A DNA stretch of 64,000 nucleotides from Candidatus Rubrivivax defluviihabitans (GCA_016709385.1 JADJMW010000021.1:248001-312000); one strand, 5' to 3'. Counted from the first letter of the stretch, positions 42,981-53,148 are shown. Translations and numbers: made by a program. Notes: generated by a model not told the origin, from the letters alone.

Positions 42981-44285
42981 ATGACGGTGCTGGCCATCGG
43001 CCTGAACCACCACAGCGCGCCGCTGGACGTTCGCGCCCGTTTCGCCTTCACGCCCGAGCGGCTGCCCGCGGCGCTGCGTTCGCTGCGCGAGCGCCTGGCG
43101 CGCGCCGCACCCGAGGCCACGCTGCTGTCCACCTGCAACCGCACCGAGCTCTATGTGGCTGCCGGTGACGCCGCGGCCGGCGCGGCACCGGCCGACCTGG
43201 CGCAGCCGGCGCTGGCCTGGCTGGCCGAGCAGGGCGGCGCCAGCAGCGCCCGCCTGGCCGACCATGCCTACGTGGCCGAGGGCAGCGCGGCGGCACGCCA
43301 CGCGTTCCGCGTCGCCGCCGGACTCGATTCCATGGTGCTGGGCGAGCCGCAGATCCTGGGCCAGATCAAGCTCGCCGTGCGCGAAGCGGGGCTGGCCGGC
43401 ACCCTGGGCAGCACGCTGCACCAGTTGTTCCAGCGTTCCTTCACGGTGGCCAAGGAGGTGCGCAGCGCCACCGAGATCGGTGCCCATTCGGTAAGCATGG
43501 CGGCGGCGGCGGTGCGCCTGTCGCTGCAGCTGTTCGAGGACCTGAGCCAGGTGCGGGTGCTGCTCGTGGGTGCGGGCGAGATGATCGAGCTGACGGCGGC
43601 GCACTTCGCGGCCCGCCAGCCGCTGGCCATGACGCTGGCCAACCGCACCGCCGAACGCAGCGAGCGCCTGGCGCGGCGCTTCGGCGCCCAGGCCATGGCG
43701 CTGGCCGACCTGCCGCTGCGCCTGCATGAATTCGACGTGGTGGTGTCGTGCACGGCGAGCACGCTGCCGATCATCGGCCTGGGTGCGGTGGAGCGTGCAC
43801 TGAAGTCACGCCGGCGGCGGCCCATGTTCATGGTCGACCTGGCGGTGCCGCGCGACATCGAACCCGAGGTGGCGCGCCTGGCCGATGTCTACCTGTATAC
43901 GGTGGACGACCTCTCGGCGCTGGTGCAGACCGGCGGCGAGAAGCGCCGGGCCGCGGTGGCGCAGGCCGAGCAGATCGTCGACGCCGGCGTGCGCGGCTTC
44001 GCGCACTGGCTGGAGCAGCGTGCCAGCGTGCCGCTGATTCGCGCCGTCGGCAGGCAGGCCGATGCCTGGCGTGCCGCCGAACTGGCGCGCGCGCGGCGCC
44101 AGCTGGCGCGAGGCGACGACGTGGATGCGGTGCTGGTGGCGCTGGCGCACGGGCTCACCGCCAAGCTGATGCACGGCGCGCTGACCGGTCTGCACGCGGC
44201 CGACCACGGGCAGCGCGAACAGGCGGCACTGGCCGTGCAGCGCCTGTTCCTGGGTCCGTCGCGGCGGTCACCGGCGCCGCACTGA
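42981..44285 (+). CDS. hemA: Glutamyl-tRNA reductase HemA
   Basis: First committed step of C5-pathway tetrapyrrole synthesis, making glutamate-1-semialdehyde. The catalytic cysteine is Cys52 in LLSTCNRTELY; GLDSMVLGEPQILGQIK and VGAGEMIELTA (NADPH domain) are conserved. 434 residues; GGAG precedes the ATG. Its promoter is entwined with that of crtE, tying precursor supply to pigment synthesis. Confidence 0.96.
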   Translation: MTVLAIGLNHHSAPLDVRARFAFTPERLPAALRSLRERLARAAPEATLLSTCNRTELYVAAGDAAAGAAPADLAQPALAWLAEQGGASSARLADHAYVAEGSAAARHAFRVAAGLDSMVLGEPQILGQIKLAVREAGLAGTLGSTLHQLFQRSFTVAKEVRSATEIGAHSVSMAAAAVRLSLQLFEDLSQVRVLLVGAGEMIELTAAHFAARQPLAMTLANRTAERSERLARRFGAQAMALADLPLRLHEFDVVVSCTASTLPIIGLGAVERALKSRRRRPMFMVDLAVPRDIEPEVARLADVYLYTVDDLSALVQTGGEKRRAAVAQAEQIVDAGVRGFAHWLEQRASVPLIRAVGRQADAWRAAELARARRQLARGDDVDAVLVALAHGLTAKLMHGALTGLHAADHGQREQAALAVQRLFLGPSRRSPAPH

Positions 44286-44415
44286 GCGCGTCGGCGGCTT
44301 CGCGCCGCAGCGCCATGTCCGCCGCGTCATGCCGCGGCAGGCCACGGCAGGCGCGCGTTAGAGTGCGGTGGCGGCGCGCCCGCGTGTCGCCGCACCCTCC
44401 CACCGCCACCCGTCC

Positions 44416-47295
44416 ATGAGCGAACCCTTTGCGCTGCTGATGACCGATGTCGTCGACAGCACCCGGCTCAACGACGAGCTGGGTGACACCGTCATGGTGC
44501 CGCTGTGGGCGGCTCACGATCGCGCCGCGCGCGAGCTGGTGCGCCGCTGGCGCGGCCGCGAGATCGGCCGCAGCGACGGCTTCCTGCTGCTGTTCGAGCG
44601 CGCCGCCGATGCGCTGGGCTTCGCGCTCGACTACCACCGCAGCCTGTCCGCGCTGGACGTGCCGCTGCGGGCGCGCGTGGGCGTGCACGTGGGCGAGGTG
44701 ACGCTGCGCGAGAACGCCCATGCCGACCAGGCGCAGGGGGCCACGCCCTTCGAGGTGCACGGCATCGCACTGCCGCTGGCGGCGCGTGTCATGGCCGCCG
44801 CCACGGGTGGGCAGACGCTGCTCAGCGCCGCGGCCGTGCAGGCGCTGGGGCCGGTGCCGCAGCCGCTGCAAAGCCATGGCTTCTGGCGCTTGAAGGGCGT
44901 GTCGGAGCCGGTGGAGCTGTTCGAGATCGGCGCGCCCGGATCGAGCTTCGTGCCGCCCGGGGATTCGGCCAAGGCGTATCGCGTGGTCCGGGTCGGCGAG
45001 GCCTGGATGCCGGCGCGCGAGCTGCCGCACAGCCTGCCGGCCGAGCGCGACAGCTTCGTCGGCCGCCGCGATGCGCTGCAGTCGCTGGCGCACGGCTTCG
45101 ACGACGGGACGCGGCTGGTCACGCTGCTGGGCATCGGCGGCATCGGCAAGACCCGGCTCGCGCTGCGCCATGCCCGCGGCTGGCTCGGCGACTACCCGGG
45201 TGGCGCCTGGTTCTGCGACCTGTCGGCGGCACGCAGCGTGGACGGCATCGTGCACGCGGTGGCTCAGGGGCTGGAGGTGCCGCTGGGCCAGGGCGACCCG
45301 GTGCAGCAGCTCGGCGCCGTCATCGCCGCGCGCGCGGCCTGCCTGGTGATCCTGGACAACTTCGAACAGGTGGCGCGCCACGCCGAGGAAACGCTGGGCC
45401 GATGGCTGGAAGCGGCGCCGCAGGCGTCGTTCATCGCCACCAGCCGCGAGGTGCTGGGCATCGTCGGCGAACGGGCGCTGGTGCTGGCGCCGCTGGCCGG
45501 CGACGAGGCGGTGCAGATGTTCAGGCAGCGTGTGCAGGCCGCGGGCGTCGACGACCGGCCGAGCGACCAGGACGAAGCCTCGGTGGCGGCGCTGGTGGAC
45601 CTGCTCGACCGGCTGCCGCTGGCCGTCGAACTGGCCGCGGCGCGCGCTCGCGTGATGCCGCCGCAGATGCTGCTGCAGCGCATGGGCGAGCGTTTCAAGC
45701 TGCTGGCCAGCCGCGGCGGCCGTCGCGACCGCCAGGCCACGCTGCGGGCCACGCTGGACTGGTCCTGGGACCTGCTGGCGCCGGCCGAGCAGTCGGCACT
45801 GGCCCAGCTGTCGGTGTTCGAGGGCGGGTTCACGCTCGCGGCGGCCGAGGCCGTGGTCGACCTGAGCGATTTCGCCGACGCCCCCTGGGCGGGCGACGTC
45901 GTGCAGACGCTGCTCGAGAAGTCGCTCGTGCGGCGCCTCGACAGCCAGCGTTTCGACCTGCTGCGCAGCGTGCACGACTATGCCGGCGAAAGACTGGCCG
46001 CGTCCGGGTCCGGCGCCTCGGTGCCGGCGGCGGCGCAGCAGGGGGCCTGGCAGCGGCACTGGCGGTTCTTCGCCGGACTGGACGAACAGCAGGCCCGCGC
46101 CGACCGCTGCGTGGAGGCCGACAACCTCGTCGTCGCCTGCCGGCGTGCGGCGCTGGCGGGCGCGGGAGACGCCGGCAGCGCCTTGCTCAATGCCTGGGCC
46201 GCGTTGTGTCTGACCGGACCCTTCGCCACCGGCGTCGATCTGGCGCAGGCGGTGGCTGCGACGGCGCCACCGACCAGCCGTCAGCGCGCAGCGGCCGAGC
46301 GTGTGCTCGGCCATGCGCTGCACCTGCTGGGCGACGCCGGGCGTGCCCGCGAACATTGCGAAACGGGTCTGGCGCTGGCGCAGGCCATCGGGGAAAGCGC
46401 GCTGCAGGCGCAGTCGATGTGCCTGATCGCCAACCTCGAACTCGGCCGCGGGCGCCCGGCGCCAGCGCAGCAGATGCTGGAATCCGCATTGGCCGTGGCC
46501 CAGGCCAGCGCTGACGCCGCCGCACAGTACCTGGCCCTGAACGGCCTGGGTCGGCTGCACCTGGGCCAGTCACGCCTGGTCGAGGCGCAGCACTGTTACC
46601 GCCAGGCGCTCGTGCTGGCCGAGGCGCTGCGGGACCGCCGCTGGCAAGGCGGCCTGCAGGGCAACCTGGGTCACATCGCGCATGCCCAGGGCCGCCTGCA
46701 CGAGGCACGCGACCACTTTGCCCGCGGCCTGGCGCTGGCGCGCGAGGTGGGCGACCGCCAATGGGCCGGCAATGCGCACTGCAACCTGGGCCTGGTGCTG
46801 CACGAACTGGGCGACCACGTCACGGCGCGCGCCGAGCTCGATGCCGCGTTGGCCTTGGCGCGTGCCGTCGGCCACCGGCGGCTGGAGGCAACCACACTGT
46901 GCAACCTGGGCCTGGTCGCCGAGGCCCTGTCCGACGATGGTGCCGCGCTGTCGCATCACGTCCAAGCCGCTGCCGCCGCGCGGGCACTCGGCGACCTGCC
47001 GCTCGAGGGCCAGTTGCGAGGCTATCTGGGGTTGGCGCTGGCCCGCCTGGGGCGCGCGGGCGAGGCGCAGCAGGAACTCCAGCGCGCCGAGTCGCTGCTC
47101 GGCGACTGCGGCGACCCGCTTGGCCTCGGCTTGCTGCTGTGCCAGCGGGCCCTGGCCTGCGCCCTGCTGGGCGCCGTGGCCGCAGGCCGCGGCCACCTCG
47201 AACGCGCCCTGGCCCGGCTGGAACCCTTGCGTCTGGCCCCGGATTCCGAAGCCAGCCGCACCCTGGAAGCGGCGCGCGAACGACTGGGCGTCTGA
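44416..47295 (+). CDS. Class III nucleotide cyclase-like / STAND ATPase / TPR regulator
   Basis: 959 residues with three parts. Residues about 5-180 form a class III cyclase domain (LLMTDVVDSTRL with Asp11; GRSDGFLLLF with Asp54). A STAND/NB-ARC-type ATPase follows (about 200-560, Walker A LLGIGGIGKTRLALR, Walker B LVILDNFEQ). TPR-like helical repeats fill about 600-959 (LGQSRLVEAQHCYRQALVL and similar). Such proteins are signal-responsive regulators; the input and output here are unknown. The two metal Asp positions are kept, so cyclase activity is possible. 130 bp separate it from hemA. Confidence 0.8.
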   Translation: MSEPFALLMTDVVDSTRLNDELGDTVMVPLWAAHDRAARELVRRWRGREIGRSDGFLLLFERAADALGFALDYHRSLSALDVPLRARVGVHVGEVTLRENAHADQAQGATPFEVHGIALPLAARVMAAATGGQTLLSAAAVQALGPVPQPLQSHGFWRLKGVSEPVELFEIGAPGSSFVPPGDSAKAYRVVRVGEAWMPARELPHSLPAERDSFVGRRDALQSLAHGFDDGTRLVTLLGIGGIGKTRLALRHARGWLGDYPGGAWFCDLSAARSVDGIVHAVAQGLEVPLGQGDPVQQLGAVIAARAACLVILDNFEQVARHAEETLGRWLEAAPQASFIATSREVLGIVGERALVLAPLAGDEAVQMFRQRVQAAGVDDRPSDQDEASVAALVDLLDRLPLAVELAAARARVMPPQMLLQRMGERFKLLASRGGRRDRQATLRATLDWSWDLLAPAEQSALAQLSVFEGGFTLAAAEAVVDLSDFADAPWAGDVVQTLLEKSLVRRLDSQRFDLLRSVHDYAGERLAASGSGASVPAAAQQGAWQRHWRFFAGLDEQQARADRCVEADNLVVACRRAALAGAGDAGSALLNAWAALCLTGPFATGVDLAQAVAATAPPTSRQRAAAERVLGHALHLLGDAGRAREHCETGLALAQAIGESALQAQSMCLIANLELGRGRPAPAQQMLESALAVAQASADAAAQYLALNGLGRLHLGQSRLVEAQHCYRQALVLAEALRDRRWQGGLQGNLGHIAHAQGRLHEARDHFARGLALAREVGDRQWAGNAHCNLGLVLHELGDHVTARAELDAALALARAVGHRRLEATTLCNLGLVAEALSDDGAALSHHVQAAAAARALGDLPLEGQLRGYLGLALARLGRAGEAQQELQRAESLLGDCGDPLGLGLLLCQRALACALLGAVAAGRGHLERALARLEPLRLAPDSEASRTLEAARERLGV

Positions 47296-47296
47296 T

Positions 47297-47324
47297 CCGT
47301 CGTGGCGCCGGGGTGCCACGGCGG
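47297..47324. terminator. Hairpin between convergent genes
   Basis: CCGTCGTGGC pairs with GCCACGGCGG over 10 bp (one T-G pair) around an 8-base loop, lying directly after the cyclase-STAND stop and before the convergent lipoprotein gene. CTGTCTT follows on the plus strand. It may end transcription from both sides. Confidence 0.55.
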
Positions 47325-47330
47325 CTGTCT

Positions 47331-47843
47331 TCAGTCGTTGTGGATGAGGGGGTCGACCTTGTCGCAGGGCTGGTCGGACTTGTCGAGGACAGTCACGTCG
47401 TGGTCGAAAGTGGCGGCTTTGCGGTCGGCCTTCAGCTTCCACTGGAATGCGCGGCCGTTCGCGACTGGCTTGCCGTCCTCGTAGACGGTGCGTGGGTCGG
47501 GGCCGCCTTCCCGCTTGCTCAGCCTGACGCCGCCGGCAACGAACTTGTAGTCGTTCGGCGCATGCAGGTTCCAGGTCACGCTGGCAGGCCCACTACCGCC
47601 ATGTACATACAGTTCGGCATAGGGCACGACGACCAGGCAGGCGCCGTCGGCCTTCAGCAGCACGACGATCGGAACGTTGTCGCACTTGGCATATTGCCGG
47701 GGACCCGACGGCCCGCTGCAGTGGAAAATGCCCTCGGCCACCTGTCCGGGCACCTTCTTCACGGTTGGGTCATCCAGCTTCCCTCCACCCGTCGCGCAGG
47801 CGCCCAAGGCGAGAGCCAGCAGCGCAGCGAACCATGAGCGCAT
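47331..47843 (-). CDS. Putative lipoprotein, unknown function
   Basis: 170 residues from ATG 47843, with GGAGG 5 bp upstream. The N-terminus MRSWFAALLALALGACATG is a lipoprotein signal with lipobox L-G-A-C. The mature part (ASVTWNLHAPNDYKFVAGG) looks like an all-beta periplasmic domain; no family is recognised. It is separated by 92 bp from the bchO stop and could have its own promoter. Confidence 0.7.
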   Translation of the reverse strand: MRSWFAALLALALGACATGGGKLDDPTVKKVPGQVAEGIFHCSGPSGPRQYAKCDNVPIVVLLKADGACLVVVPYAELYVHGGSGPASVTWNLHAPNDYKFVAGGVRLSKREGGPDPRTVYEDGKPVANGRAFQWKLKADRKAATFDHDVTVLDKSDQPCDKVDPLIHND

Positions 47844-47935
47844 AGAACCTCCTCGTTGATGGCGCCGGGCGTTCGGCACCGGTTGTGATCAGTGGCAACT
47901 GCCGCGCAGCATAAGTGCTTGCAGTGATGATGGCA

Positions 47936-48904
47936 TCAAGACCGCCTCTCGGTCGTCGCACCCACTGATGATGCTTGTACCGCGCTTTTGGGCCTCGGCG
48001 ACTCTCCTGCCGCTGGAAGAGGCACGAGCCGCAACAGTACCCGCGCCACCTCGCGCGGCTGCTCCTCGTGCGCCAGGTGCCCCAGGCCGGCCATCGTGGC
48101 CGACGTGCCCGCCGCAGCGTGCGCCAGCAACTGCTGCACGCGCCTGGCGTCGGCCGGCGGCACCGTGCGGTCGCGCTCGCCGACGACCTGGTGCAGCGGC
48201 ACGGCGAGCCGCGGCAGTGCGTCCTGCAGCGCTTGCAGGTCCCAGCGCGCCATCATGCGCAGCGCCCCGGCGACATGGCTGGGGTCGCTCACCAGACGCC
48301 GGTAAAGCGCCGCGCCCGAGGCGTCCAGCGTCGAACCGGTGCTTTCGATGAGCCGCTGCAGCGCCACCGGGTCGCCGGCGCGCCAGGCAAAAACGCGCGG
48401 CACCAGCGGGTTCAGCGCCAGCAGCTTGGCCATCGGCGAGAAGAACCGGCCCGCCAGCCCGTGCAGCGGCAGCAAGGCGCCGTTGAGGCTGACGATGCCG
48501 TGCAGGCCCGCAGCGTCGTCGAGTGCCATGCGCACGGCGATGGCCGCGCCGGCCGAATGACCCACCAGCCACTGCGGCGTGGCGCCCAGGGCCGCCAGCA
48601 AGGCCCGCACGCCGCGCGCCATGCCGGGCAGGGTGGCGCCGTCACGGTGCGCGCCGCTTGCGGCCGGGCCGCTGAAGCCGTGGCCCGGCAGGTCGATGGC
48701 GATCACCCCGGCCTGCTGCGCCAGCAGCGGCGCGAGGTCGCGCCACGAGTGGGTGGAAGCGCCGGTGCCGTGCAGCAGCAGCAGCGTCGGCGCGTGGGCC
48801 GCCGGCGTGGGCCAGGCCTGCACATGCCAGCGCTGGCCGGCGGCGGTGACGAAACGGCTGCGCTCGTGGTGCGGCCAGCTCGGGCCTTCGCGCTGCCAGT
48901 CCAC
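47936..48904 (-). CDS. bchO: Mg chelatase-associated alpha/beta hydrolase BchO
   Basis: 322-residue alpha/beta hydrolase of the BchO group, encoded with bchI and bchD in purple bacteria; its substrate is not established. The nucleophile elbow is VGHSAGAAIAVRMA and the oxyanion region LLLLHGTGASTHSWRDLAP. The start is GTG 48904, 17 bp after the bchD stop and with AAGGCG upstream. Third gene of bchI-bchD-bchO. Confidence 0.9.
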   Translation of the reverse strand: MDWQREGPSWPHHERSRFVTAAGQRWHVQAWPTPAAHAPTLLLLHGTGASTHSWRDLAPLLAQQAGVIAIDLPGHGFSGPAASGAHRDGATLPGMARGVRALLAALGATPQWLVGHSAGAAIAVRMALDDAAGLHGIVSLNGALLPLHGLAGRFFSPMAKLLALNPLVPRVFAWRAGDPVALQRLIESTGSTLDASGAALYRRLVSDPSHVAGALRMMARWDLQALQDALPRLAVPLHQVVGERDRTVPPADARRVQQLLAHAAAGTSATMAGLGHLAHEEQPREVARVLLRLVPLPAAGESPRPKSAVQASSVGATTERRS

Positions 48905-48921
48905 CCGGGGTCGCCTTGCCG

Positions 48922-50778
48922 TCAGCCGGCCTGCCGCGGCAGGGCCTGCACGGCCGCCGACAACTCGGCCGCGCCGGCGTGCGGCAAGGCGCGGTACAGC
49001 GCGTCCATCTCGCGCGCCAGGCGCTGCGCCGCGGCGGCGGGCTGCGGCGAGGTGTCGACCACCAGCGCCGTGAGCCGCAGGGCGCGCAACTGGCGCGCGA
49101 CGAGCAGCGCGTCGGCCTCGGCATGGGCGCGCCCCGGTTCGCCGTCGCGCGCGATATTGGCGCGGCCGTCGGTGAGCAGCACGATCACCGGCGAGGCGCC
49201 GCTGCGTCGCACCTGTTCGGCCAGCCGGCACGCCGCTTCCAGCCCCGCCGCCAGCGGCGTGCCGCCACCGCCGGGCAGTGCGGCCAGGCTGCGCCTGGCG
49301 CGCACCAGCGAACGCGTGGGCGGCAGCAGCACCTCGGCACCGCGGCCGCGGAAGGCGATCACCGCCACCTGGTCGCGGCGCACGTAGCAGTCGGCCAGCA
49401 GCAGGTTGACGGCCCCCTTGGCCTCGGCCAGGCGGTGCAGCGCCGACGAGCCCGAAGCGTCGATGACGAAGAGGGTGGCCGTGCCGGCGCGCTGCTGCAG
49501 GCGCGACACGCGCAGGTCGTCGGCATGGACGTGGATGGCGGCGTGCCGGTGCCTGGCGGTGGCGCGGCGCAGCTTCTGCCAGGGTGCGGCGGCGCGCAGC
49601 GTGTCGATGAGGTCCAGGCGCGCGCCGCCGCGCGGCTCGCCCGGGCGTGACCCGACCGGGCGGCCGAAGCGAGGCGACGCCGACAGCGCTCCCACGCGCC
49701 CGGGTGCCCGTGCGCGTTCGCCGCCGGGCAGCGCAGCCAGCAGCCCGGCGGGCAGGCTGGCCAGCGTGGCGGCGACGAGGCGGTCTTCCAGCGCGCGGGT
49801 CTCCTGGTCGCGACTATCGTCGCGACCGGGCTCTCCGCTGTCGTCCGGCGGCGGTGCGGGCGGGGGTGGTTCGTCCGTCGCCGGTTCGTCGTCGTCGGGC
49901 TGCGGCAGTACGGTGGCGCGCGGTGCCAGCACCAGCCGCGCCGCCATCAACGCATCGTCCTCCTGCACCTCGTCGTGGCCGCCCAGCGCGGCGATGGCCC
50001 GCGCGGCGCGCAGGGCCAGCACGCTGGCACGCAGCGAGGCCACGCCCAGGCGCATGGCGATGCCGCACAAGGCCTGCGTCATCTCGTCGCCCAGCGTCAC
50101 GGCGGGCCAGAGCCGGCGCGCGGCGACGATCTCTTCGGCGCTGGCCGCGGCGGCGCCGCATTGGCGCAGCGAAAGTTGCGCCAGGTTCACGTGAAAGGCC
50201 AACCGGTCGGCCAGCGCAGCGGGCAACGGTGCGTCGTCGGCCGTGCCTTCGTCGAAAGCCACCACGCCGATGCGGCACGGCCAGCGCTGGCTGCTGCCGT
50301 CGCGCTCGAAACCCACCTCGCCCTGGTCCAGCGCCGACGCCAGCCGCGCCGCGGTGCCCGGCGGCAGCCGCTCGGCCATGGGCACGAGCACGATGCCGCC
50401 GTGGCTTTCGGCGAGCAGCCCGCGCTGCGCCACCGGGCGGCCGAGCTGCAGCGTGGCGGTGAGGTCCAGGCCACCGAGCAGGCGTTCGTCGGCAATGCGC
50501 GCCGGCATGCGGCGCAGCGGTTCACCCGCCGGCAGCTGGGCCTGCAGTTGCCGTGTCCAGAGGTCGCGCACCGGGCCGGCGGCGGCGCGCACCACCACAC
50601 CGCCCAGGCCAGCCGGGTCCACGGTGCACAGGGCAGCGGCCCAGGCGGCGTCTATCCAGGCCGGGTCGGGATCGACCTCGGCGCGGGCCATGCCCAGCGT
50701 GTCGAGCCGGTCGGCGGTGCCCCTGGCCGCCGGCGCTCGCGGCGGCTTCGGGGCCGATGCCGCACCTGCCGGCTTCAC
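48922..50778 (-). CDS. bchD: Magnesium chelatase subunit D
   Basis: AAA+/VWA subunit that docks with BchI and BchH during Mg insertion. A degenerate AAA-like domain occupies the first half, an acidic/proline-rich linker follows (near 310-335, PPPPAPPPDDSGEP), and the C-terminal VWA domain has the MIDAS motif VIDASGSSALHR. 618 residues from GTG 50778, which overlaps the bchI stop as GTGA. Confidence 0.94.
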   Translation of the reverse strand: MKPAGAASAPKPPRAPAARGTADRLDTLGMARAEVDPDPAWIDAAWAAALCTVDPAGLGGVVVRAAAGPVRDLWTRQLQAQLPAGEPLRRMPARIADERLLGGLDLTATLQLGRPVAQRGLLAESHGGIVLVPMAERLPPGTAARLASALDQGEVGFERDGSSQRWPCRIGVVAFDEGTADDAPLPAALADRLAFHVNLAQLSLRQCGAAAASAEEIVAARRLWPAVTLGDEMTQALCGIAMRLGVASLRASVLALRAARAIAALGGHDEVQEDDALMAARLVLAPRATVLPQPDDDEPATDEPPPPAPPPDDSGEPGRDDSRDQETRALEDRLVAATLASLPAGLLAALPGGERARAPGRVGALSASPRFGRPVGSRPGEPRGGARLDLIDTLRAAAPWQKLRRATARHRHAAIHVHADDLRVSRLQQRAGTATLFVIDASGSSALHRLAEAKGAVNLLLADCYVRRDQVAVIAFRGRGAEVLLPPTRSLVRARRSLAALPGGGGTPLAAGLEAACRLAEQVRRSGASPVIVLLTDGRANIARDGEPGRAHAEADALLVARQLRALRLTALVVDTSPQPAAAAQRLAREMDALYRALPHAGAAELSAAVQALPRQAG

Positions 50779-51800
50779 GCCGCGAACACTTCGGCCAGCA
50801 CGCGGTCGACGCGCGAGCCGGCATCGGACTCGTCCAGCGGGTCGCGGCGCAGGCGGTGGCGCAAGGACGGCCGCGCCACGCGCTGCAAATGGGTGTCGGT
50901 CACGGCGTCTTCGCCGTCCAGCGCCGCCAGCGCCCGCGCCGCGCGCATCAGCGTGAGTTCGCCGCGCAGCCCGTCCGTGCCCAGACCGATGCACAGCTCG
51001 GCCGCGCGTTCGAGCACGGCGTCGGGCACGGCCACGTCGTCGAGCCGCTTGCGCGCGCCCACGATGCGGCGGCGGGTGCGTTCGTCTTCGGCCTGCCAGC
51101 GTGCCAGGAAGGCCTCGGGGTCGCGCTCGAAGGCGTCGCGCCGTCGCACCACTTCCACGCGCGCGGCCAGTTCGGTGGGCGTGCGCACCTCCACGGCCAA
51201 GCCGAAGCGGTCGAGCAGTTGTGGCCGCAGTTCGCCTTCTTCCGGATTGCCGCTGCCCACCAGCACGAAGCGAGCCGGGTGGCGCACGCTCAGGCCCTCG
51301 CGCTCGACCACGTTCTCGCCCGAAGCGGCAACGTCGATCAGCAGGTCGACCAGGTGGTCTTCGAGCAGGTTGACCTCGTCGATATAGAGGAAGCCGCGGT
51401 GCGCGCGCGCCAGCAGGCCGGGCTCGAAAGCCTTCACGCCCTGCGTCAGCGCACGCTCCAGGTCGAGCGCGCCGACCACGCGGTCCTCGGTGGCGCCCAG
51501 CGGCAGGTCGACCACCGGCACCGGCGCCAGCCGCGTCTTGGGGCGGCCGCCGGCCTTCAGCGTGGCGCATTCGGCGCAGGCGCTGCCCTTGTCGGCCGGG
51601 TCGCAACCGTAGCGGCAGGCCGCCACCACCTTCATCGGCGGCAGCAGCGCAGCCAGCGCGCGCACCGCGGTGGACTTGCCGGTGCCGCGGTCGCCGAACA
51701 CGAGCACGCCGCCGATGCGCGGCTCCACCGCGGCGATCAGGATCGCCAGCTTCATCTCGTCCTGGCCGACGATGGCGGAGAAGGGAAAGACGTGTGCCAT
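50775..51800 (-). CDS. bchI: Magnesium chelatase ATPase subunit I
   Basis: AAA+ motor of Mg chelatase. Walker A GDRGTGKST at about 36-44, Walker B GFLYIDEVNLLEDHLVD, sensor region FVLVGSGNPEEGELRPQLLDR. 341 residues from ATG 51800; a TTG three codons upstream is less likely. It begins 12 bp after the stop of the DUF3422 gene. Confidence 0.95.
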   Translation of the reverse strand: MAHVFPFSAIVGQDEMKLAILIAAVEPRIGGVLVFGDRGTGKSTAVRALAALLPPMKVVAACRYGCDPADKGSACAECATLKAGGRPKTRLAPVPVVDLPLGATEDRVVGALDLERALTQGVKAFEPGLLARAHRGFLYIDEVNLLEDHLVDLLIDVAASGENVVEREGLSVRHPARFVLVGSGNPEEGELRPQLLDRFGLAVEVRTPTELAARVEVVRRRDAFERDPEAFLARWQAEDERTRRRIVGARKRLDDVAVPDAVLERAAELCIGLGTDGLRGELTLMRAARALAALDGEDAVTDTHLQRVARPSLRHRLRRDPLDESDAGSRVDRVLAEVFAA

Positions 51801-51812
51801 GCAGTTCAACAG

Positions 51813-53099
51813 TTAGGGGGTCGGCTCTTCGGCGGCGTGCCGGCGCGCGCGGCGCACCGCCAGGACGGCCAGCGCCGCCAGCACCGGCACGGCGATGCCG
51901 ACCATCAGGTCGGGCTCGAGCTTCAAGCCGCCGGCCTTCAGGCTCTTGGTCACGTAGCCCACCAGGCCGGCCAGGTAGTAGACGATGGCCGCCACCGACA
52001 GGCCTTCAACCGTCTGCTGCAGCCGCAACTGCAGCTTGGCGCGGCGGTTCATCGAGCTCAGCAGCGCCTGGTTCTGGCGCTCGCGGGCGATGTCCACGCG
52101 CGTGGACAGCAGGCTGCTGGCGCGCGCCACGCGCTCGGACAGGTCCACCAGCCGCTGCGACGCCGTATTGCAGGTGGCCACCGCCGGCGTGAAGCGGCGC
52201 GACATGAACTCCTCGATCGTCTGCACGCCGGGCAGTCGCGCTTCGCGCAGCTCGGCGATGCGCCGCATCACCAGTTCGTCGTAGGCCTTGCAGGCGCCGA
52301 AGCGGAACAGGCTGGCAGCGATGCCGCTTTCGATCTCGGCGGCCAACCGCGTGAGTTCGTGCAGCAGCGTTTCGTCTTCGCCGCCGCCCAGGGCGATGCC
52401 GTCGGTGAGCGTGGCCAGCTCGCGTTCGATGGCCAGCATGCGCGGCGTCTGCCGCCGCGCGATGGGCAGCGCCAGCAGTGCCAGCATGCGGTAGGCCTCG
52501 ACCTCGGTCAGGCGTTGCAGCGTGCGTCCGGCCTGGCCCTGCGTGAGCCGGCGGTCGAAGACGAGAAAGCGCGAGAAACCGTCGTCGTGAATGCGGAAGT
52601 CCGTGAAGACCGAGGCTGCGCCGTCGGCAATGCGCGAACCCGCCACCGTGTGGCCGGCGAAATGCTGGGCCAATCCGGCCAGGTCCGGCGGCTCGGCCGC
52701 GCCGGGCAGGAAGTCGACGTGCACCGCAGCCACCGTGGGGCCGGGGATGCCGGCCAGCCAGCCCGCCGGCAGCAGCGCCGTGGCCGGCTCGGTAAAGGGC
52801 CGCGCGGCGGCGCCGGCCACGATGCACAGGTAACCCGAGAACTCGCCGTGCCGCTCCCACTTCAGGCGTACGGCGCCGATGTCGCAGCGGAAGTGCGTCG
52901 CGTCGGCGGCCGGCGGGATGACGCCGTGGCGCTGGCACAGCCCGGCCAGGTGTGCCTGCTCGCGCGCCCGGTCGTCGGCGTCGATCTTCACTGCCACGTA
53001 GCTGGCGCGCGCCGGCGTGGTCACCGGCTCGGGCGGGCGCGCATGCACCTCTTCGGCCAGGGCCAGCCGTTCGGGGTGGTTGGGGGGGAACATCGGCAT
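51813..53099 (-). CDS. DUF3422 membrane protein upstream of bchI
   Basis: 428-residue protein of the DUF3422 family, of unknown function. The N-terminus NHPERLALAEEVHARPPEP and the central coiled part are characteristic. Two C-terminal membrane segments (VAAIVYYLAGLVGYVTKSL; LMVGIAVPVLAALAVLAV) end in a basic tail. The 12-bp gap to bchI suggests cotranscription with bchIDO. A PpsR-like box lies 50 bp upstream. Confidence 0.8.
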   Translation of the reverse strand: MPMFPPNHPERLALAEEVHARPPEPVTTPARASYVAVKIDADDRAREQAHLAGLCQRHGVIPPAADATHFRCDIGAVRLKWERHGEFSGYLCIVAGAAARPFTEPATALLPAGWLAGIPGPTVAAVHVDFLPGAAEPPDLAGLAQHFAGHTVAGSRIADGAASVFTDFRIHDDGFSRFLVFDRRLTQGQAGRTLQRLTEVEAYRMLALLALPIARRQTPRMLAIERELATLTDGIALGGGEDETLLHELTRLAAEIESGIAASLFRFGACKAYDELVMRRIAELREARLPGVQTIEEFMSRRFTPAVATCNTASQRLVDLSERVARASSLLSTRVDIARERQNQALLSSMNRRAKLQLRLQQTVEGLSVAAIVYYLAGLVGYVTKSLKAGGLKLEPDLMVGIAVPVLAALAVLAVRRARRHAAEEPTP

Positions 53100-53148
53100 C
53101 GGTGAATCCGGGTTCGTGCTGGGTCCACGCCCGCGGCGGCGTGCAGTA

